This document shows, one piece after another, positions 32,962 to 41,641 of a DNA stretch of 64,000 nt. Source of the stretch: Paraburkholderia bannensis (GTDB lineage Bacteria; Pseudomonadota; Gammaproteobacteria; Burkholderiales; Burkholderiaceae); contig NZ_JACHBW010000024.1 of the NCBI RefSeq assembly GCF_014200455.1, positions 1 through 64,000 of the forward strand. Direction: 5' to 3'. Position numbers and translations under genes: made by a program. Under the pieces are notes generated by a model. The model was not told the origin of the DNA. It did not search any database and saw only the letters and a program-made list of their open reading frames with translations. How positions within the stretch are numbered: position 1 is the first letter of the stretch; each line of letters opens with the position of its first letter.

Positions 32962-34209
32962 ATGCATTCCGTGCGTTCGACGATAAAACCCCGCATACGC
33001 GCGCCCTGGATTGCGCTGGTGGCGCTGCTTGCGATGCCGCCGCTGGTATCAGCGTGGCTCTCGCCCGCGGGCGTGCCGCAGGGCTGGCTGCTTGCCGCGC
33101 TGGCTCAGGCTGCGACGATGATCGTGTTCGCGCTCTCGTACAACCTGCTGCTCGGCGAGACCGGGCTGCTGTCGTTCGGTCACGCCGCGCCTGCCGGTCT
33201 TGGCGCGCTGGCCGCGGCGCAGGTTTTCAACAGCACGGCGATGCCGCTGCCGCTTTTGCCCATCGTGGGCGGCGTGGCGGGCGCTGCCGTCGGCGCGCTC
33301 ACGGCGCTCTTCGCCGCGCGGCGCGCGGGCACCGCGTTCGCCATGATCACGCTCGGCCTTGGCGAACTGGTCGCGGCTGCCGCGTGGGCGCTGCCCGACT
33401 GGTTCGGCGGCGAGGCGGGCGTCGCCATCGACCGCGCGAGCGGCCCGGCCATCGCGGGCTGGACCTTTGGGCCGCAGCGCGAGGCTTACTGCTTGATCGC
33501 GCTCTGGTGTCTCGCGGCCAGCGTGGCGATCCATGTGCTCACGCGCACGCCTTACGCGCGGCTCGCCAACGCCGTCCGCGACAACCCGGTGCGCGCCGCC
33601 GCGCTCGGCGCAACGCCCGCGCGCGTGCGGGCGATGATGATTGTGCTGGGATCGGCGTTCGCGGGCGTCGCGGGCACGCTCGCGCTCATCAACGTGGAGC
33701 TTGCCGCTTCGGAAAGCGTGGGCATGACGCGCTCGGCCGGCGTGCTGATCGCAACGGTGACGGGCGGCTCGGCGTCGTTCTTTGGGCCGGTGCTCGGCGC
33801 GCTCGTGTGGGTGGCGTTCAGCGTGGGCGTGGCGAGTGTCTCGCGCGCCTGGATGCTTTACGTCGGGCTGTTCTTCATCGTCGTGGTGCTGAGCGCGCCC
33901 GACGGGCTCGCGGGTTTCGCGGCACGGCAGCGGGCGGCGCTTGCGCAGCATGGCTGGCGGCGCTGCCGCGCGTACTGGACGACGGCCGCGCTCGCGGCGG
34001 GCAGCGGCACGCTCGCGCTCGTGCTGGCGGTGCAATGGGCCTACGCGCAGCGCTTCGGCGATGACGATGCGAGCGCCTGGTTGATGGCGCTGTCGCCGCG
34101 CGTGCTCGTCGCGACGATCGTCGCTTTGTCGCTGGCGGCGGCGTGGCTCACGCGCCGGGCAGGGCGGGCCGCCACCGCGCTTGCCCGCACCGGCCAGGTA
34201 CGCACATGA
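32962..34209 (+). CDS. Branched-chain-type ABC transporter permease, LivM-like
   Basis: A 415-residue permease. Signature: FALSYNLLLGETGLLSFGHAA (LivM 'GxxGxxSxGHA' motif), the cytoplasmic loop RLANAVRDNPVRAAALGATPARVR (coupling helix) and ATVTGGSASFFGPVLGALVW. The C-terminal ~90 residues add helices beyond a minimal LivM. Its TGA overlaps the ATG of the LivG-like gene (ATGA). Confidence 0.9.
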   Translation: MHSVRSTIKPRIRAPWIALVALLAMPPLVSAWLSPAGVPQGWLLAALAQAATMIVFALSYNLLLGETGLLSFGHAAPAGLGALAAAQVFNSTAMPLPLLPIVGGVAGAAVGALTALFAARRAGTAFAMITLGLGELVAAAAWALPDWFGGEAGVAIDRASGPAIAGWTFGPQREAYCLIALWCLAASVAIHVLTRTPYARLANAVRDNPVRAAALGATPARVRAMMIVLGSAFAGVAGTLALINVELAASESVGMTRSAGVLIATVTGGSASFFGPVLGALVWVAFSVGVASVSRAWMLYVGLFFIVVVLSAPDGLAGFAARQRAALAQHGWRRCRAYWTTAALAAGSGTLALVLAVQWAYAQRFGDDDASAWLMALSPRVLVATIVALSLAAAWLTRRAGRAATALARTGQVRT

Positions 34210-34991
34210 CCGCGCTTGCGCTCCGGCTCGATGGCATCGAAAAGCGCTTCGGTGCGACGCAGGTTCTGCGCGGCGTCGATCTCGACGTGCGTGAGGGCGA
34301 ACGCCACGCCCTGATCGGTCCGAACGGCGCGGGCAAATCCACGCTCTTCAGCCTGATCGCCGGAGAACGGCGCGCGAGCGCAGGCCGCATCGCGCTGCGC
34401 GGCGAGGACGTCACGCGTCTTGCAAGCGCGGCGCTGGCCCGGCGCGGACTCGCGCGCAGTTTCCAGACCACCAGCGTATTCGCGAATCTGACGGTGCGCG
34501 ACAACCTGCGCTGCGCGGTGCTGGCCTCGCTCGGCGGCGGCGCGGGTTTTGTTGCGCGCTGGCTCGGATCGAAACGAATCGATGTGCGCGCAACGGAATT
34601 GCTCGACGCACTCGATCTCGCCTATGCCGCCGATCACGCAGCCGCGACGCTCAGCTACGCGCAGCAGCGGGCACTCGACCTCGGGCTCGCGCTCGCGGGT
34701 GGCGCGCATACGCTCTTGCTCGACGAGCCCACCGCCGGTATGAACCGCGCCGAAGCCGCGCGCGCCATCGAACTGATCCGCACCATGACGGCAGGCAAGA
34801 CCGTATTGCTGGTCGAGCACGACATGGATGCGGTGTTCGGTCTGGCCGATCGCGTCTCGGTGCTTGCGCAGGGCCGCGTGATCGCGACCGGCACGCCCCA
34901 AGTCATTCGCGCCGATGCGGCAGTGCGCGAGGTGTATTTCGGCGCATTCGGACAAGATGCGCAAACCGATGCGGGAGCGCCCGATGCCTGA
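34206..34991 (+). CDS. Branched-chain-type ABC transporter ATPase, LivG-like
   Basis: A 261-residue ABC ATPase. Walker A GPNGAGKST, signature LSYAQQRALDLGLAL (the LSGGQ counterpart in LivG), Walker B TLLLDEPTAGM, and switch His in LVEHDMD. The long insert after the Q-loop (SLGGGAGFVARWLGSKR) is typical of LivG. All catalytic residues are intact, so this subunit should hydrolyse ATP. Confidence 0.92.
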   Translation: MTALALRLDGIEKRFGATQVLRGVDLDVREGERHALIGPNGAGKSTLFSLIAGERRASAGRIALRGEDVTRLASAALARRGLARSFQTTSVFANLTVRDNLRCAVLASLGGGAGFVARWLGSKRIDVRATELLDALDLAYAADHAAATLSYAQQRALDLGLALAGGAHTLLLDEPTAGMNRAEAARAIELIRTMTAGKTVLLVEHDMDAVFGLADRVSVLAQGRVIATGTPQVIRADAAVREVYFGAFGQDAQTDAGAPDA

Positions 34992-35712
34992 ACCCGGCGC
35001 GATGAATCCGCTGCTCGAAGTCGCCGGGCTGCGCGCGTGGTACGGCGCGAGCCAGGTCCTGCATGGCGTCGATCTGCGTCTTGGCGCGGGCGAAGTCGTG
35101 GCGCTCGCGGGCCGTAACGGCTCGGGGCGCTCGACTTTCGCGAAGGCGCTGATGTCGATGGTGAGCGCCGAGGGCATGCGGCGCTTCGCGGGCGTCGATC
35201 TCGCGCCGCTGCGCACGTTCGAAATCGCGCGCCAGGGGCTGGGCTATGTCGCGGAGCAGCGCGATATCTTCCCGACCTTGAGCGTCGACGAGAACCTGCG
35301 CCTGGGCATCAAGGATCGCACTATTCGCAGCACGCGCTTCACGCTCGCCGATGCGCACGCGCTCTTTCCGATCCTGCGCGAGCGCCGCAACGCGCGTGCG
35401 GGTGTGCTCTCGGGCGGCGAGCAGCAGATGCTCGCGCTCGCGCGTGCGCTGCTGGGCGATCCCGTGCTGCTGATCGTCGATGAACCCGCCGAAGGGCTGT
35501 CCGCGCCAATGACCGCGCGCGTGGCGGCGTGTCTGCGCGCGCTGCGCGAACGCGGCGTGGCGATCCTGCTGATCGAGCAGCGGCTTGCGCTCGCGCCGCA
35601 ACTGGCGGACCGGATCGCGGTGATGGGGCATGGGCGCATCGTGTTCGACGACACGCCCGCTGCGCTCGCGCAACGCGCGGATATCGTGCGCGACTGGCTG
35701 GGGATTGGCTAA
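34984..35712 (+). CDS. Branched-chain-type ABC transporter ATPase, LivF-like, variant Walker A
   Basis: A 242-residue ABC ATPase with LivF features: YGASQVLHGVDLRLGAGEV, QGLGYVAEQRDIFPTLSVDENL, signature LSGGEQQMLALARAL, Walker B LLIVDEPAEGL and LLIEQR. The Walker A reads GRNGSGRST: the canonical Lys is Arg49 (codon CGC), seen directly in the DNA. Such Arg variants occur in some LivF paralogues, but how they hydrolyse ATP is unclear; the partner LivG is intact. The start overlaps livG by eight bases. No binding protein gene follows. Confidence 0.88.
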   Translation: MPEPGAMNPLLEVAGLRAWYGASQVLHGVDLRLGAGEVVALAGRNGSGRSTFAKALMSMVSAEGMRRFAGVDLAPLRTFEIARQGLGYVAEQRDIFPTLSVDENLRLGIKDRTIRSTRFTLADAHALFPILRERRNARAGVLSGGEQQMLALARALLGDPVLLIVDEPAEGLSAPMTARVAACLRALRERGVAILLIEQRLALAPQLADRIAVMGHGRIVFDDTPAALAQRADIVRDWLGIG

Positions 35713-35715
35713 AAG

Positions 35716-36618
35716 TCAGGCGGTCTGCTTCGCCACGCGCGCCAGCGCCGTCATTGGCCCGATGCGGGCGAGCGTCGCGAGTTGCTGCGCGTCGCGCACG
35801 AATAGCGATCCGGCAAAGCCCAGCGCATTGAGCGAGATGCCGTCGACGCGTTCGGCCGCGCGCGGCACCATCAGCATCCAGCGGCGCGTGACGAGCAGGT
35901 TATAAGGTGCGCTCTGGTGCGCGAGACCGTCCACATCGATAGTGCCGATGGCGCTTGCACGCAGCATCGCGCGATAGATTTTCAGGGCGTTCTGCGCCGC
36001 GTCGGCGGCCATCATGTCGAACCGCGCGAAGGCATGCGCGAACGGCAAACCGTCAAGCCTCGCGCCGCGATCTGCTACGGATACCGAATCAAATAGCGCT
36101 TCGATCGGCACCGACAATCCTGCCTCGTCGAGCGGCAAGGGCACGGCCTGCAGATGCTTGTGAGGCTGGCTCGCGCCGGCCTCTTCGCCGCCGTTGTAAA
36201 AACCCAGCGCATCGCCGCCGCGCAGCGCCACGAGCAGCGCCTCGAAATCAGCGAGATCGAGCAATGCCGTCTGCGGCACGAAGCGGCGTGTGACGATCAG
36301 CAGGTGATCGTCGATCACGTTGTACTTGTTGAGCAGCGCGATGTGAGTGGGCGAAAGTACGCCCACGCAGAGATCGGCTTCGTAAGGAAGAAAAGGGTTG
36401 GGGCGTCCGGCTGCGGCTCCGGTCGCGGTCGAGGCATCGGTGCGGCGCGCGGCCTCCTTGCGCGCGAGGCTCGACACCTGGCGCACGGCGAAACGCACGC
36501 CATCCTGTTGCAGATGCGTGAGCGCGGTTTCGATGGGCTGGAGCGCGCCGCATTGCAGCGCGTGGCGGGTCTGCGCACGCAGCGCGGGCCAGAGCGTTTG
36601 GGAATTGAGCAAGGTCAT
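35716..36618 (-). CDS. ATP adenylyltransferase (Ap4A phosphorylase)
   Basis: A 300-residue HIT-superfamily enzyme that splits diadenosine tetraphosphate with phosphate, giving ATP and ADP. The signature is QPHKHLQAVPLPL (HxHxQ active site), preceded by the NPFLPYEADLCVG and HIALLNKYNVIDDHLLIVTR blocks typical of this family, first known from fungi. The ATG at 36618 is used instead of the TTG two codons earlier. It follows the adenosine-specific kinase gene by 28 bases on the same strand; both act on adenylates. Confidence 0.88.
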   Translation of the reverse strand: MTLLNSQTLWPALRAQTRHALQCGALQPIETALTHLQQDGVRFAVRQVSSLARKEAARRTDASTATGAAAGRPNPFLPYEADLCVGVLSPTHIALLNKYNVIDDHLLIVTRRFVPQTALLDLADFEALLVALRGGDALGFYNGGEEAGASQPHKHLQAVPLPLDEAGLSVPIEALFDSVSVADRGARLDGLPFAHAFARFDMMAADAAQNALKIYRAMLRASAIGTIDVDGLAHQSAPYNLLVTRRWMLMVPRAAERVDGISLNALGFAGSLFVRDAQQLATLARIGPMTALARVAKQTA

Positions 36619-36646
36619 GGGCAATCAGGCCGCGATCACGCTGCAA

Positions 36647-37132
36647 TCAGGCCTTGTAGCCGATGGCGCGCAGCAGATCCTTGCGCCAGCGCACGTCGTC
36701 CTCGGCTTCGACGCCCAGCGGCGGCAGACCGTCCACCACGCCAACGATGCCGCGCCCCTGATTCGTTTCGGCGATCAGCACCTGGGTGGGATTGGCCGTT
36801 GCGCAGAAGATGCGGCAAACCTCGGGTACGGCCTTGACCGCATTGAGCACGTTGACCGGGAAAAAACCGTCGCCGAGAAACACGATGAAGCTATGGCCCG
36901 CCGCGATGCGCAGCGCGTTGTCGCTCGCCATGTCGACGAGCGCGTCCTGCGTGCCCGAGCGCCGCACGAGCCGCTTGCCCGAGGCTTCGCAGAACGCCAG
37001 ACCGAAAGCGAGACCCGGCACTGCACCGAACAGCGCCTCGTGCAGATCCTCGACCGTTTTGATGAAGTGCGACTGGCCGAGAATGAAGTTGGTGTTCTCG
37101 GGCTTGACGATGTCTACCGTGGACAGTTGCAT
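36647..37132 (-). CDS. Adenosine-specific kinase family protein (PF04008)
   Basis: A 161-residue protein highly characteristic of PF04008: MQLSTVDIVKPENTNFILGQ, HFIKTVEDLHEALFGAVPG, AGHSFIVFLGDGFFPVNVL and VPEVCRIFCATANP. The family was named from an archaeal adenosine-binding structure; enzymatic activity in bacteria is not established. Start at the ATG of the conserved MQLSTVD. It is likely co-transcribed with the Ap4A phosphorylase gene downstream. Confidence 0.88.
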   Translation of the reverse strand: MQLSTVDIVKPENTNFILGQSHFIKTVEDLHEALFGAVPGLAFGLAFCEASGKRLVRRSGTQDALVDMASDNALRIAAGHSFIVFLGDGFFPVNVLNAVKAVPEVCRIFCATANPTQVLIAETNQGRGIVGVVDGLPPLGVEAEDDVRWRKDLLRAIGYKA

Positions 37133-37213
37133 GGCGAACCTCGGATGATGGCTTCGACGGCGTGGTTCAAGACTAGTACGAAGCCGCGAGGCGTCCAAGC
37201 AGCAACCGGCGTG

Positions 37214-37254
37214 CCCAGAAAAAACGGCCGGCGCCTGAAAGGCAGCCGGCCGTT
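37214..37254 (-). terminator. Terminator of the MFS exporter gene
   Basis: AACGGCCGGC (37223-37232) with GCCGGCCGTT (37245-37254); on the minus strand a T-run follows the stem. It lies 33 bases past the MFS stop. Confidence 0.8.
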
Positions 37255-37286
37255 CCCGCCTGCGCGCGAAGGACGCGAAAGGTGCG

Positions 37287-38555
37287 TCAGGCGGTCTTCC
37301 TGGCGCGCTTGCCCTCGACATCGGGCAGGAACACCGTGAGGATGCCGATCAGCGGCAGGAACGAGCAGACCTTGTAGACGAAGCCGATGCTGGTGGCATC
37401 CGCGAGTTGCCCGAGCACGGCCGCGCCGATGCCGCCCAGTCCGAACGCGAAGCCGAAGAACAGCCCCGCGACCATGCCCACCTTGCCAGGAATCAGCTCC
37501 TGCGCATAGACGAGGATCGCCGAGAACGCCGAGGCCAGCACCACGCCGATGATGATCGTCAGCACGCTGGTCCAGAACAGGTTCGCGTAGGGCAACAGCA
37601 TCGTGAAGGGCGCCACGCCCAGAATCGAACCCCAGATCACGTACTTGCGGCCGATACGGTCGCCCACCGGGCCGCCGATGATCGTGCCCGCCGCGACGGC
37701 GGCCAGGAACACGAACAGATGCACTTGCGCGGCCTGCACGGGCAGATGGAAGCGGTCGATCAGATAGAACGTGAAGTAGCTGTTGATGCTCGCGAGGTAG
37801 AAGTACTTCGAGAACACCAGCAGCACCAGGATGCTGATGGCCATTGCCACGCGGCCGCGCGAGAGCGCGACGGCGGGCGCTTCCGCGCGCTTTTTCTTGA
37901 GATTCGGATGCGCCTTGTACCAGCGGCCGATCTGCGTCAGCACGACGATCGCCACCAGCGCCGCCGCCGAGAACCACGCGATGCTGCGCTGGCCGTGCGG
38001 AATGATGATCGCGGCGGCGAGCAGCGGCCCGAGCGACGAACCCGCGTTGCCGCCCACCTGGAAGAGCGACTGCGCGAGGCCGTGCTTGCCGCCCGAGGCC
38101 ATGCGCGCCACCCGCGACGATTCCGGATGGAACACCGACGAGCCGCAGCCCACCAGCGCTGCAGCCACCAGCAGCACGCCAAAGCTCGGTGCGACCGACA
38201 TCAGCAACAGACCGCACAGCGTAAAGCCCATGCCGACGGGCAGTGAATACGGCATCGGCTTCTTGTCGGTGTAGACGCCCACCAGCGGTTGCAGCATCGA
38301 CGCCGTGATCTGGTAGGTGAGCGTGATCAGGCCGATCTGCGTAAACGACAGCGCGAAGTTGTCCTTGAGCATCGGATAAATGGCCAGGATCAGCGACTGG
38401 ATCATGTCGTTGAGCAGGTGCGAAAAGCTGATCGCGCCGAGCACGGAGTAGACGGTGCGCTGCGCGCCGGAGGCGGCGGGCGTGGCGCTTTGCGTGCCTT
38501 GAGCGGACGCGGGAGCGGCGCCGGACACGGCGCGTTTGTCGAGGCTGGTTTCCAT
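37287..38555 (-). CDS. MFS transporter, fosmidomycin-resistance (Fsr) type
   Basis: A 422-residue twelve-helix facilitator. The start SVLGAISFSHLLNDMIQSLILAIYPMLK, motif A counterpart GPVGDRIGRKYV, and SSVFHPESSRVARMASGGKHGLAQSLFQVGG are typical of the Fsr group that exports fosmidomycin and other compounds. Natural substrate not known. The start ATG at 38555 precedes a 35-residue polar, Ala-rich N-terminal tail. It is followed by its own terminator, so not in an operon with the kinase gene. Confidence 0.88.
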   Translation of the reverse strand: METSLDKRAVSGAAPASAQGTQSATPAASGAQRTVYSVLGAISFSHLLNDMIQSLILAIYPMLKDNFALSFTQIGLITLTYQITASMLQPLVGVYTDKKPMPYSLPVGMGFTLCGLLLMSVAPSFGVLLVAAALVGCGSSVFHPESSRVARMASGGKHGLAQSLFQVGGNAGSSLGPLLAAAIIIPHGQRSIAWFSAAALVAIVVLTQIGRWYKAHPNLKKKRAEAPAVALSRGRVAMAISILVLLVFSKYFYLASINSYFTFYLIDRFHLPVQAAQVHLFVFLAAVAAGTIIGGPVGDRIGRKYVIWGSILGVAPFTMLLPYANLFWTSVLTIIIGVVLASAFSAILVYAQELIPGKVGMVAGLFFGFAFGLGGIGAAVLGQLADATSIGFVYKVCSFLPLIGILTVFLPDVEGKRARKTA

Positions 38556-39063
38556 GGTGTCGATAAGCAGAAGAGCCTCACGCGGGCGCCGCGACGCTGA
38601 AAAGCCAGCGGGGCGGCGATGGCGTGACGTTGTCATGTATGGGAGTTATGGAGCGCAGTGTAATGTGTCCTGCTTGAATCGTCATGACAACATTTGTCGC
38701 GAATCGGACAGGAAATCACGTGACGCCGTGCCTCAGCCTCCCGCAGCCTCCCGCCGCGCGATGGCGTAAAACCGCCCGGCATTTTTGATCGCGGATTTTG
38801 GCCGGTTATAACCTGCCCCATGCATGTGCACGGCAACAGCCGGGCACGCGCCGAAGCTACGGGGCCGGAACACGCAGGGCGTGCGCGCAACTAAAGATTG
38901 GCAGCGCCGTGCCGTTGACCGGAGTTGAGGCGTCAAGCGATGCGCATCGATCGTCATCGGATCGATGCGGGCTGACGCTCACAACAAGCAGCGCTTTGCA
39001 GGAAACCGGACCACGCGCCAAAAGCGCCAACTCCGGTCAGCTCAGCATGGAGACCGAAGGACG
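38556..39063. other. 508-bp divergent region upstream of the chemoreceptor gene
   Basis: No gene is seen. It holds the sigma-28 promoter match at 38892-38918 and presumably the promoter of the MFS gene on the other strand. Confidence 0.5.
38892..38918 (+). promoter_or_regulatory. Sigma-28 (FliA) promoter of the chemoreceptor gene
   Basis: TAAAGATT (38892-38899), an 11-base spacer, then GCCGTTGA (38911-38918). The consensus is TAAAGTTT-N11-GCCGATAA: 7 of 8 and 6 of 8 matches with the exact spacing, 145 bases before the chemoreceptor start. This places the gene in the flagellar regulon. Confidence 0.65.
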
Positions 39064-40755
39064 ATGAGAGCAATCAAAGAGGCCAGCCTGCACACGGGTT
39101 TCGTGCCGGAAGTGGACGGCGGGGCAGGTGCGGCGCCGGGCGGCGCGCCACGGGGAAAGAAGCAGAAAAGTCGGCCGTCTTCGCATGGCAGCAAGCTGTC
39201 AGTCAAGTCGATGCTGCGCACCGCCTTCGGAGTCGTGCTGATCGGCACCCTGGCGATTGGCGCGTTTTCGCTGACGCAGATCAGCCGGCTCAACGACTCC
39301 ACCCAGTCGATCTACGAACAGGGCCATGTCGCGAGCCGCGCCGCCGAGGAAGCGCGGGGTCACGTATTGCGCGCGAGCCGCGCGCAGAAGATGCTGCTCA
39401 CGGCCACCACGGCGAAAGAGCGCGACGAACTCGGCGAAGGCATCGAAAAGGATCTGGGCGCGCTCGGCACGGAGATTCAATCGCTTGGCCAGTACGCCGA
39501 ACAATCGGGCGCGGATGCCTTGGCCCAGCAAAAGCAGTTCGCCACCGCCGCGCAAACCTGGAGCAGCCATCTGCGCGACTTCGTCACACTGGTGAAGGCG
39601 CAGTCGCTCGATCTTTCGCAGATGAGCTGGCAAGTGGGGACGCAGGACGTGTCGCTGCTGGTCGAGACCGGCAAGCTCGAAACCCTCGTCGATCAGATCG
39701 TGGCGCAGCGCGGCGCAGCGGCCAAGGCCACCATCGCGGCCTCGGCGTTCATTTTCAAATCGTCGTTCGTGATGATTGCCGCGGCGACCGTGGCGCTGCT
39801 CGTGCTGGCCTTCCTGGTGAGCGAATGGGTGGTGCGGCGTCTTGCGCACCAGCTGGGCGGCGAGCCCGCGCATGCCAAGGCCATCGCCGCACGCATCGCC
39901 TCGGGCGACCTCGCGCAACCGGTGCACGTCCACGCTCGCGACGCTTCGAGCATGCTCGGTGCGCTGCGCGATATGCAGGCCGGCCTCTCCACCACGGTCG
40001 CCGAAATCGCCGCGAGCGCCGAGGCCATTGCGAGCGCATCGAGCGAAATCTCGACCGGCAATCTCGATCTTTCGCATCGCACCGAAGAGCAGGCCGTTGC
40101 GCTCGAACGCACGGCGAGCAGCATGGAGCAATTGACCTCGACGGTGCGCCTGAACGCCGAGAACGCGCAGCAGGCGAGCACGCTGGCGGGCAACGCCTCG
40201 CAGATCGCCGAGAAGGGCGGCGCCGTGGTGGGCCGCGTGGTGTCGACGATGAACCAGATCAACGAGAGCGCGAAGAGTATCGCCGACATCATCGGCGTGA
40301 TCGAGGGCATTGCATTCCAGACCAATATTCTCGCGCTCAATGCGGCCGTCGAAGCGGCGCGCGCGGGCGAGGAAGGGCGCGGCTTCTCGGTGGTCGCGGG
40401 CGAGGTGCGCAATCTCGCGCAGCGCAGCGCGGCGGCCGCGAAGGAAATCAAGACGCTGATCACGGCGTCGGTCGAACGCGTGGAAAACGGCTCGACGCTG
40501 GCGACGGACGCTGGCCACACGATGGAAGAAGTGGTGAAGGCGGTGCGACGCGTGAACGACATCATCGGCGAGATTTCCGCGGCGTCGAGCGAGCAGCGCG
40601 CCGGCATCGAGGAAATCAGCCGCGCGGTCTCGCAGATGGATTCGGGCACGCAGCAGAACGCCGCGCTGGTGGAACAGGCGACGGCGGCGGCGCAGTCGCT
40701 CGACGATCAGGCGAAGGTCTTGAAGCGGCTGGTGGGGAAGTTTCAGTTGGCTTGA
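39064..40755 (+). CDS. Methyl-accepting chemotaxis protein
   Basis: A 563-residue chemoreceptor. Layout: cytoplasmic basic N-terminus, TM1 at about 55-77 (AFGVVLIGTLAIGAFSLTQI), a periplasmic four-helix-type sensor of about 150 residues, TM2 (FVMIAAATVALLVLAFLVSEW), a HAMP-like linker, then a long coiled signalling domain with the highly conserved tip GIAFQTNILALNAAVEAARAG (flanked by EEGRGFSVVAGEVR). The ligand is unknown. GAAGGA precedes the ATG. Transcription is probably by sigma-28. Confidence 0.95.
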   Translation: MRAIKEASLHTGFVPEVDGGAGAAPGGAPRGKKQKSRPSSHGSKLSVKSMLRTAFGVVLIGTLAIGAFSLTQISRLNDSTQSIYEQGHVASRAAEEARGHVLRASRAQKMLLTATTAKERDELGEGIEKDLGALGTEIQSLGQYAEQSGADALAQQKQFATAAQTWSSHLRDFVTLVKAQSLDLSQMSWQVGTQDVSLLVETGKLETLVDQIVAQRGAAAKATIAASAFIFKSSFVMIAAATVALLVLAFLVSEWVVRRLAHQLGGEPAHAKAIAARIASGDLAQPVHVHARDASSMLGALRDMQAGLSTTVAEIAASAEAIASASSEISTGNLDLSHRTEEQAVALERTASSMEQLTSTVRLNAENAQQASTLAGNASQIAEKGGAVVGRVVSTMNQINESAKSIADIIGVIEGIAFQTNILALNAAVEAARAGEEGRGFSVVAGEVRNLAQRSAAAAKEIKTLITASVERVENGSTLATDAGHTMEEVVKAVRRVNDIIGEISAASSEQRAGIEEISRAVSQMDSGTQQNAALVEQATAAAQSLDDQAKVLKRLVGKFQLA

Positions 40756-40774
40756 GGCACCTGGTCGCAGACGT

Positions 40775-40814
40775 GAAAACGCCGCTGGTCGCGAGATGCA
40801 CCAGCGGCGTTTTC
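40775..40814. terminator. Bidirectional terminator between chemoreceptor gene and iolB
   Basis: A 15-bp perfect stem, GAAAACGCCGCTGGT (40775-40789) with ACCAGCGGCGTTTTC (40800-40814). The T-rich ends serve both converging genes. Confidence 0.85.
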
Positions 40815-40837
40815 ATGGTGAAGCCATTGCTCAATCC

Positions 40838-41641
40838 CTACTGCGCATCCCGCTCGATGATCCACTCATGCGCGGGATCGTTATGGAAATGCCATTCGCG
40901 CGTGGGGCCGGCCATCACGTTCAGATAGTACGAATCGTAGCCATACGGCACGACGACCGGGTGATAACCGCGCGGCACCATCACCACGTCGTGATCCTCC
41001 ACCGCCATGGTCTCGTCCAGATCGCGCGCATCGGTGTATACGCGCTGAAACGCAAAACCCTGCCGCGGATTGAGCCGATGGTAGTACGTTTCTTCCAGCG
41101 CGCTTTCCTGCGGCAGACGATCGGCATCGTGCTTATGCGGCGGATAGCTCGACGAATGGCCGGAAGGCGTGCGCACTTCGACCACGAGCAGCGATTCGGC
41201 CGCCTCGGTCTGCGGAAGAATATCGCAGACGTAACGCGTATTCGCGCCCTTGCCGCGCGTGGAGCGCTTCATCTGCGCCGGCTCGATCAGCCGCACCGGC
41301 AGCGTGCCTTGCGCGGGCGCGCTCGCTACGCCCACTTCGGCTTCGCGCAACGCGCGCACGGTCGCTTTCACGCCAGGCGGCACGTAAAGGGCCGTCGGGG
41401 CGGCATCCTCGAACACGCTGTCGCGCGAACCCAGCGCCGAGTAGCGCTGGCCATCCACCTCGACATCCACCGCGCCCGAGAGCACGACGATGCAGCTTTC
41501 GCGCTTCGTCTCGTAGATGTGCACGACTTCCTCGGTGCCCAGGCGATACGCCGCGAAGCCCACATAACGCCAGCCCGCCGTGGCGGGTGTGACGCGCGCG
41601 ATTGTCTGGCCTTCGCGCGAGGCTTTGACCAGCAGGCTCAT
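40838..41641 (-). CDS. iolB: 5-deoxy-glucuronate isomerase
   Basis: A 267-residue double-cupin enzyme that isomerises 5-deoxy-D-glucuronate to 5-dehydro-2-deoxy-D-gluconate in inositol breakdown. Recognisable blocks are SSSYPPHKHDAD (metal-binding His pair), EETYYHRLNPRQGFAFQRVY and the end YYLNVMAGPTREWHFHNDPAHEWI. Last gene of the leftward iol operon; its ATG overlaps the iolE stop (ATGA). Confidence 0.95.
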   Translation of the reverse strand: MSLLVKASREGQTIARVTPATAGWRYVGFAAYRLGTEEVVHIYETKRESCIVVLSGAVDVEVDGQRYSALGSRDSVFEDAAPTALYVPPGVKATVRALREAEVGVASAPAQGTLPVRLIEPAQMKRSTRGKGANTRYVCDILPQTEAAESLLVVEVRTPSGHSSSYPPHKHDADRLPQESALEETYYHRLNPRQGFAFQRVYTDARDLDETMAVEDHDVVMVPRGYHPVVVPYGYDSYYLNVMAGPTREWHFHNDPAHEWIIERDAQ

